64,000 nt of DNA, taken from the NCBI GenBank assembly GCA_036877525.1, contig JAZGTH010000001.1, positions 6,644,001-6,708,000 of the forward strand, written 5' to 3'. The stretch is from Chromobotia macracanthus (Eukaryota; Chordata; Actinopteri; Cypriniformes; Botiidae). Of this stretch, positions 57,901 through 64,000 are shown in pieces. The notes beneath the pieces were generated by a model. It was not told where the DNA came from. It saw nothing but the letters and a program-made list of their open reading frames with translations, and did no database searches. The stretch's first letter is position 1. Each line of letters begins with the position of its first letter. The position numbers were made by a program, and so were the translations under genes.

Positions 57901-58854
57901 CAACATAATTACCACCTCACCATGGCTCCCTTGGGTCATGACTGTGATGACGTACCAAGTTTCATATTAATACATTTTGCAAAGATACAGCCTCATATCC
58001 ATTTTGACGCACTTGCTGTGAAATTCGTTGAAGCAGTGTAAGAGAACGGTTGGGTGTATCAAAATTGATCATAATTGCCTCTAGATGCCGTTTACAAAAT
58101 TTTGTGCAAATCAGACAAACACCCTAGCAGAAGTTTGAAAATGTACGTTTTTCTAAAAATTTAAAAGAGTGGAAAAATCTGCACTAATCAAGGAATTAGA
58201 GAAACATTTTTTCTAGGACAGGAGTAAAGGTTAAGCATAAACAAATGAAATTTTGTACACTTGGTGCATGACATAGAAATTCAATTTCTATGCAGGAGGG
58301 AGAACAATTAATGTGTCTTCAATATTTTCGGGCAACAGTTACTTATTCTTTATTTTTTCACACATTTTAGAATAATAGTAAAGTCATCAAAATTATTGAA
58401 TAACACAAATAGAACCATGGGAATTATGCTGTGACTGAAAACATTCTAAATGAATTAAGATTTAGATTTCATTGTCAAAATAATCATCCTTTGTCTAGAA
58501 TCTACAAAAATGTACTCTTGGCAAGTCAATCATTTCAAAAACTACTTAAATAAAATTTTAATGTCTTTGTAATTAAAGACTCTAATAATTACCACTGTCA
58601 ACAAAATCTTGAAAAACTGAAATGAGTTAAGTTGTCAAGTCATCCGAAACGTTTTAACAGTAGTGTACTCTAAAATTGTGCATGTCTACACAGTTGTTTA
58701 GTTCTCATTCATCTGACTGCATTTCTTACCTTTTCTTCGATTCTCTGTGTCTGTTATGTTCTGCCTCCATCTCATCCAGTTGCTCTCTGAGTGACAGGAG
58801 CAGTACATCTGGTTTTGTGCGAAACAGAACCCGCCTCAGACCCCCATTGCCCAT
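47268..58854 (-). CDS. cep95: CEP95-like centrosomal protein, 3' 11 coding exons (5' part outside)
   Basis: Minus-strand exons: 58730-58854, 54272-54389, 53695-53809, 53448-53581, 52922-53060, 52603-52772, 51604-51678, 51363-51515, 49455-49601, 48125-48196 and 47268-47444 (TGA at 47268). All junctions are GT-AG and phases agree, giving 474 residues. The first part is low-complexity Ser/His/Arg-rich with helical stretches (LREQLDEMEAEHNRHRE; EQELHDMSEKLSHRLEELDL). Then come ENDLLPILLEDFP and a long coiled-coil C-terminus (FRERMQQQKFAQNKLKEQRQ; EIDAMEHYYRNQ; FSLLAKTLAQER; MKRELKSRMEKEIGELQKII; RIQMASFQYNTS). These segments fit the C-terminal half of vertebrate CEP95 (CCDC45), a centrosome and spindle-pole protein of about 820 residues in human. 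The CEP95 N-terminal domain was not found up to 64000, so upstream exons probably lie beyond the window. The exact start of the 58854 exon is ambiguous by six bases. Confidence 0.88.
48280..48620 (+). repeat. LINE 3' end inside a CEP95-like intron
   Basis: Encodes the LINE C-terminal scrap WNDLPAFIRNAESLAIFKRQ followed by LKTHLFREHL, then the tail GTAAGTCGCTTTGGATAAAAGC and TAAATGTAAATGTAAA. Opposite strand to the host gene. Confidence 0.8.
48895..48945. repeat. Interrupted (AT)n microsatellite
   Basis: Mixed ATAT and ATAC runs in a CEP95-like intron. Confidence 0.85.
49680..50960 (+). mobile_element. L2-like LINE remnant in a CEP95-like intron
   Basis: RT block with YRLISNLPFISKILEKMVSS (49793-49852), then a SGFRPHHRTKTTLIRVTNDL-like piece and LLVLLDLSTAFDTIDHSILL (49990-50045). 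An internal deletion leads to the C-terminal LKTHLFNLAYTNPMN (50108) and a 3' tail matching 42345-42940. Opposite strand to the host gene. Confidence 0.82.
54548..56080 (-). mobile_element. Tc1/mariner-like transposon in a CEP95-like intron
   Basis: A 1533-bp element bounded by TA target duplications (54546-54547 and 56081-56082). Long terminal inverted repeats span about 54548-54716 and 55906-56080, starting CAACCCCAAATCAGAAAAAG and closely matched. It contains one transposase gene on the minus strand. It sits between the exons ending at 54389 and 58730. Confidence 0.95.
54879..55844 (-). pseudogene. Tc1-like transposase, frameshifted
   Basis: Open for 321 residues. There is an N-terminal paired-like helix-turn-helix (MGRGSPVCQQIHEKIIEMFK, STVHNIIKRFKECG), a GRKPKL AT-hook-like linker, and a catalytic domain with the first Asp in VLWSDKSVF and the MVWGCVS block. 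At the second catalytic site the usual QQDNA-type block reads QQECKTT because of an apparent 2-base deletion near 55070, shifting the frame. The last catalytic Glu (the IENVW block) remains in another frame near 54940. The protein is therefore probably inactive. Same orientation as the host gene. Confidence 0.88.
56940..58150 (+). repeat. Modular non-coding repeat family, copy in a CEP95-like intron
   Basis: Recurring modules: TTCCTTCTGCCAGTTGG(C/T)GG at about 57032, 57326 and 57748; TTGCCATGGCAACA at about 57190 and 57620; TATCAATGTCATCAGCCCACC at 57800; and an end block at 57985-58125 shared with 16600-16745. No ORF with a known domain. Confidence 0.65.
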
Positions 58855-58859
58855 CTGAT

Positions 58860-59220
58860 GCTAGCAGACACACAAAAGAACGTTAACAGATCAGCCATAC
58901 ACAGCTATAATTTTTTCCAAGAATATACTGATAATACATTTATTACACATCATATATTAATTATATGAGGCACACCTCACATTTTTTGACTGGAAATGAC
59001 TGCATAAACCTTAGTCATACAAGGGCTTGACTCATTAAAATATTTAACTTGACTGGATGCCCTTGGAAGGTTATTAAGCAATGTTTGCATAACCAATTAA
59101 TATTTATATCAGTGCTGTCAAAATTATCGGTATTTTGGTGCCAAGTCAGTAAGAATTGTTTTACCAATAGTAAAACAATTTACCAACAGTTTTTACCAAA
59201 TTATCAATAGTACAGACAAC
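58860..59220. other. No exon recognised
   Basis: Intron or 5' flank of the CEP95-like gene. No further coding exon could be supported here. Confidence 0.4.
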
Positions 59221-59229
59221 TGAGTCAAC

Positions 59230-60480
59230 CCGGTGCTGAAGTGTTGCCTGACAGGCAGGAACTTTCAGAGCCAACAAAAACTGGTGATTCTGCAGATCAG
59301 AATCCATAAAAAGCTACACAAATCTAGATTTGAGGCATATCAAGTAGAGAACAGAAGCTGTAAGTTTTGTGACAAAAATTTTTATAAAAAAAAAAAACAG
59401 GCTACAGTTAGTCCAAAATGCAGCAGCTAGGGTTCTTAACAGGTCCAAGAAATATGATCATATAACTCCAATTTTGTCAGATGTACACTGGTTACCTGTT
59501 AAATTTCGTATTATTTATAAAATTCTACTGCTTACCTACAAAGCGGGTTAGCCCCCATGTACTTAACTGATCTTCTCTTACGCTACAAGCCAATGCGTGC
59601 CCTATGCTCTCAAAATGTGGTCTTCTGGTCATTCCCAGCATTGCAAAGTCCACTAAAGTCGGCAGAGCTTTTTTACACTTGGCTCCTAAACTCTGGAATA
59701 GCCTGCCCAATGCTGTTTGGGGCTCAGTTACTCTCTCGCAGTTCAAATCTAGTTTAAAGACATCTACTTAGCCAAGCATTCTCATAATGCTTCTCATTCT
59801 ACCTCAAAGTAAACAAAATCTTATGCTTTTAATGTTATGAACAGCAGCTACGCTAATTATTCTCTGTTTTGGTTTTCTATCCCGGGGTTCAATCCCGGGG
59901 TAGCTATAGATTACACCTACAGATGGACTCAACTTCAGACAGATCTACTCAAGCTCCAGTTCCTCCGGACAAAATGCCCCTGCTACGGTACAGTCAGGTG
60001 CTCATCCTCGTGCTATAGAGCAGTTACTACAGCAACACCTGGCCCTCCCAAAGCACCGGGAATATGTGATGGACATATATATATTTTTAATTTAGCTTTA
60101 GCAAAGGACTGCAGCATTAGCGTGCCAGAGGAGAACTGGCCCTCCCTGCTAAGCCTGGTTTCTCCCATGTTTTTTTCTCCATTTATACATCACTGGAGTT
60201 TTGGTTCCTTGCCACTGTTGCTCTGTTGGTTTGCTTATGGGGAGACTGCTGATAAGAGCTTAGAACATTTGCTCTGTACATTGGTGTTATATTCGTTGTT
60301 TGTTAATTTGATCAATTTTGAATATTCTTTCTTTTCTCTTCCTAGTTTTCTCTCCTACTTCTCTTTCATTTTCAATTTCAGTTTTCACTTATACTCTTGG
60401 ATATTTTCATTTGTACAGCTGCTTTATAACAGTGTGCCACTGTGAAAAGCTCTATATAAATAAATTTAACTTGAACAAAA
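59230..60480 (+). mobile_element. L2/Rex-like LINE 3' part
   Basis: The RT C-terminus reads LVQNAAARVLNRSKKYDHIT then ILSDVHWLPVKFRIIYKILL (59400-59530), followed by a FLHLAPKLWNSLP-type block near 59670. A long 3' UTR has GCCTGGTTTCTCCCATG and GGAGTTTTGGTTCCTTGCC (60150-60220) and ends CTATATAAATAAATTTAACTTG. The 202-residue ORF at 59837-60445 lies in this UTR and is not a gene. Confidence 0.82.
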
Positions 60481-61369
60481 GGAGGAAACACAAAGACTGA
60501 CACCTAAATTTACTTACTGAAAGAGTTCAAGCAGGTTTCGATTTATATTAGCAGTTGCATTATAAATGATATTACAAATGGTATAGCATATTTTAGGGCT
60601 TGAACTTAAATATCTCTGTGTGCAAAATAAGTTGCTGTGTCTGAAACCGCTCACTCCTTCACTATTGCCTGTAAAGCAAATGATATTTGAGTCCACTATA
60701 TGGAAAAGGAGTGAATGAAAACGCAGTGCTTCCCACACATAGACTTTACCTGGGTGGGCTGCCCAGGTATATTAACGGCAGCCCAAGTATATTTGGTGAC
60801 ACGTTTTTGTTTTTATTACTATTATTATCCTCTTACACATTTTTTATCCGCCTGAGATAATGAAACCATCCGTGATCTGTTAACTAGCGGAAAATCTCCC
60901 CTTGCCCTACGCGTTTTATAGTGCTTGTTCTGTGTGCTCATAAACTGTCAACACGCCCACAGACAATCTCACGTCACATGCTCTGCAGAGACCCACAGAG
61001 ATGTGGTGGATAGATTTCACAAAACCAGATAAAGCAACTCTTATCTCCTGTTGTGTTCTGACTTTTGTAGTAGCTTTGTAAAGAGCACTAAGACATTCGG
61101 GAAATATATATATATAATTGAATGAGGCTGACCCAGCTTATTATTCACTAGCCTTGTTTTACTCATTTATTCCCTCATTTCAGTTAAATCAAAACGAGGG
61201 AACGATTCACCACCGCAAGTATGTTTCAAACCTGTGGGAAGTACTGAAATGAGTGAGTGATTTCAGACACTAATGAAAATATTTATTTTAAAATAAAACA
61301 AAAGCAACCTTCAAGCAATAGCACCTGACTTATTTTAACTTTTAATGATTTTTTTAAGAAGTGTCTTCT
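60481..61369. other. Intergenic or intronic, nothing recognised
   Basis: No supported ORF or RNA. Confidence 0.45.
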
Positions 61370-62660
61370 AAACATTGTTTTAAGTGACATGCTTCCTTCT
61401 GCCAGTTGGTGGTGCTATGCATTTTATAATAGCCACCTCTATGTCATCAGTCCCCAGGAGTAAACATACAGCTCAAATTTTAAGAAAATCATTAAATTTA
61501 CAGCAGATATGAGCCACTTACTGCTTCCGTTGTTTGCCATTAATTTATTGCTTTGCCATGGCAGCCCCATTCAGGATACTAAAAATCCCTTTGAAATGTC
61601 TTGGCATAATATTTGCCACATTTGGTGACAATCCTATAAACCCCCTAGGAGTGTTTAAAAATTCAGAATCAGTAATTGACAAAATTTTGGAAGTTGTCTA
61701 GCTTAATGAGAACAATACACAAACTAAATCTGGTGACCGTAGGCAAAACTATCCCCATTACTTTAGTCAAAAGCTGGTGCTACAGAGCCCCCCCATCATG
61801 CCCATGTCTAAGCTTCTGCCCACATCTAACGGCTGACCACTATGATGTGTGCACCAAAATTCATGCCATTTCCAGAATGTCAAACACCTCAAATACAACT
61901 GGTTTTAAATGTGGTTTTAAAGTTTGACACGTTGCTATGGAAACAATATTAAAGATATCACAAATCCTTTTAGAAATTTGTATCAGCTAACTAAATGCAA
62001 GTTGAATATTTTAAATATTTATATATATTTGTTAAGTGACACACTTCCTGTTGCCAGTTGGTGGCGCTATGGCCGTGACTCACATTATCATATCAATGTC
62101 ATCAGCCCACCTCAAACATATTTGCCCAGTGTGATATATATTCACTTAATGCATGCTGCAGACTTCCTGTTTTCCATTTCACCATTATTTTACTGCCATG
62201 GCAACACCATTCCAGATATCAAAATTTGAATCTTCAATGTCTTGGCATGATGCTAACCAAGTTTGGTGACACATCACATAAAAGTTCCTGTTCATCACAT
62301 TAAAACCCTGGGAGGAGAATTTAAAAGTTCGTAGCATGCACTTTTCAGAAAATCCAAAAGTCTGCCAACTTCCTGTTGGATAGAGCTAATGGGTGTCAGT
62401 GCAAAAGTTGTTTGAGTTGACATGACGATACACAAGTTTCGTACAGGTGTGCGCATGTATGATATGTGCACCATCTTTTGTGCCCCATAGCAGGGGACGC
62501 TACCAAGCCACCCTGCCCCACCTATGTGCCAGTGTTTGCTGGCCCTAATGGCCAATAACTCTGACGTGTGTGCCAAATTTCAGGACTTTTTTTGAGCAGG
62601 TTAAGGCCCCCAAAGCCCCCGAAAACCTTGATAAAAAAAAAAAAAAATCCTTCACACATT
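61370..62660 (+). repeat. Modular non-coding repeat family, second large copy
   Basis: Module TTCCT(T/G)(C/T)TGCCAGTTGGTGG(T/C)GCTATG occurs at about 61390 and 62045. GCCATGGCA(G/A)CCCCATTC-type modules occur at 61556 and 62198, and ATGCCCATGTCTAAGCTTCTGCC at 61798 matches 57497-57520. Ends near an A-rich tract at 62633-62647. Confidence 0.65.
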
Positions 62661-64000
62661 CAGTGCTTGGGCCCAAAAAAGTAATAATTTTGGGGTGTTT
62701 ACTGTCAGTACTCTCAAGCTGACTCCGGACTCCAGTGGCCATCTCGCATTGAAACATGGAAAATAGCGAGTAAGCAAGTGTACATCGGATGTACATTCAT
62801 AATTAGTGCACTGTGGGTAAAACGCAGTGAATAAATGTAGGGAATGAGTTGTTCATTTAGAATTCGGACAACAATATAAAATAACCAACACCCTATATAA
62901 TGCACTATGTAGGAGACAGGGACAATTTTAGACACAGCTAGCGTTTATATAAGTGCAGCAAATGCTAACAGTCAAGCTGTCTTAATAACAATGTAATGCT
63001 TTAATAACTTTTATAGGTGCAAAATAAATGGGAAGACATGACCTGAAAAAAGCCTTAGTTAACCCTGTCATCTATATATCTGAAATTCCAGTGTAAGAGA
63101 ATTCTACACGTATGACTAGCAAAACTTATGTAATTTTTTATCAGTCAGAAAAACTTGGCTGGTTAACTCTAGTAACACCAAGGAAATAAAATCGTGAATG
63201 GGTATTGCTATTCCAATTTATATATGGCCATGTCGTAACTCGTAAGACATGGGAAATTCAACTGCAAATAGACTTTCCGTTTTCATTTGAAATTTGGCAC
63301 ACATTGCATGATCACGTAAACGAAAATGCCAACAATTTGCATTTGACATCCACAAACAGAATATGTAAATTTTTTTATTTCTTCAATAATGCTCCATACA
63401 CATGTATGGCTTAATAAATGAACATTGACATTGGGTATAAGAAATTAAAATTAAAGTCTAAATTTCATGGTTTGTATTCATGTGGGAATGTATTCATAAA
63501 ACATGAAATATGGTATCATTAAACACACTCTCTTGGCAGACACCATTGATTTTGCCCAACTCTTAATTCTTACCTCCCTGATTGTCTTAATTTTCAGTAA
63601 TAATTTCTGTATCATCTTTATTGGTTATGTTATACTCCTGTTTAAATTAAAAGGGCTGAACAGAAAACATGATTTTGTATTTAGTTTTTTTTTTGTATTT
63701 ATTTGTATTTATTGTAGTTTAGTTTGTATTTTTGTTGTAACAATTTGGTGTCGTATTGGGCTTCAAACAAAAAGCCAGACTCCAAGTGAAAGTCACTTCT
63801 TTAAAGTTTATTAAAACTATGACACTTACACTTAAATTTTACGTTCATATAGCCAAGACCAGTGTTAATGAATGTGTTTCTGACTGTTAAGAATAAAACA
63901 CTACAGTTATAACATGCTATTTTAACATAATCAGATATTTCCTTTGTATGATTACATTACTTTAATAGATTAAAGCATCAACAATTAAGGGTGATGAGAG
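62661..64000. other. No gene recognised
   Basis: AT-rich. I looked for the CEP95 N-terminal domain on the minus strand and did not find it. Short ORFs such as 63503-63814 (+) are hydrophobic, low complexity and without motifs. Confidence 0.45.

Noticed and set aside
59837..60445. 202-residue plus ORF
   Set aside because: Lies in the 3' UTR of a LINE copy; the same DNA motifs recur at 42345, 44160 and 50640 without the frame.

Overview
The window looks like a gene-poor, repeat-rich stretch of a ray-finned (teleost) fish nuclear genome. The evidence is two multi-exon vertebrate genes with GT-AG introns, a vertebrate-type tRNA, and a dense mixture of fish-type transposable elements: chromodomain Gypsy elements, solo LTRs, L2/Rex-like LINE pieces, Tc1-like elements and an endogenous retrovirus. 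I cannot name the species from sequence alone. There is no bacterial operon, CRISPR array or plasmid feature.

Layout. 1-5130: a nearly pristine Gypsy chromovirus on the minus strand, with one uninterrupted gag-pol frame and near-identical LTRs. 5131-7400: a LINE remnant (minus) split by a solo LTR. 7400-11200: unassigned interspersed repeats. 11204-11807: a solo LTR with a perfect 5-bp target duplication and a TAC microsatellite. 12157-15500: a decayed Gypsy element. 16339-17300: an interspersed non-coding repeat family. 17983-18055: tRNA-Arg(CCG), minus. 18180-18450: CpG-rich sequence with a TCTCGCGAGA palindrome.

Genes. 19737-22976 (+) is a complete importin-alpha gene of the KPNA2/KPNA7 type: 10 coding exons, 527 codons, frame kept across every junction. 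47268-58854 (-) holds the last 11 coding exons of a CEP95-like centrosomal protein gene: 474 residues plus stop, frame kept throughout. Its 5' part lies beyond 58.9 kb and was not found in the window. One of its introns carries a Tc1-like transposon (54548-56080), and others carry LINE fragments.

Between the genes (24-46 kb) lie a decayed Gypsy gag-protease, LINE endonuclease pieces in both orientations (an inversion pattern typical of twin priming), a deleted endogenous retrovirus with env remnants whose env-to-PPT spacer is also present as an inverted copy upstream, more solo LTRs, Gypsy pol remnants and a deleted Tc1-like element.

I saw no convincing new molecular system. The observations most worth a second look are the Gypsy frame that starts and ends inside the LTRs (or a tandem element), the inverted retroviral spacer, a modular non-coding repeat family, and a short divergent ORF next to the importin promoter.
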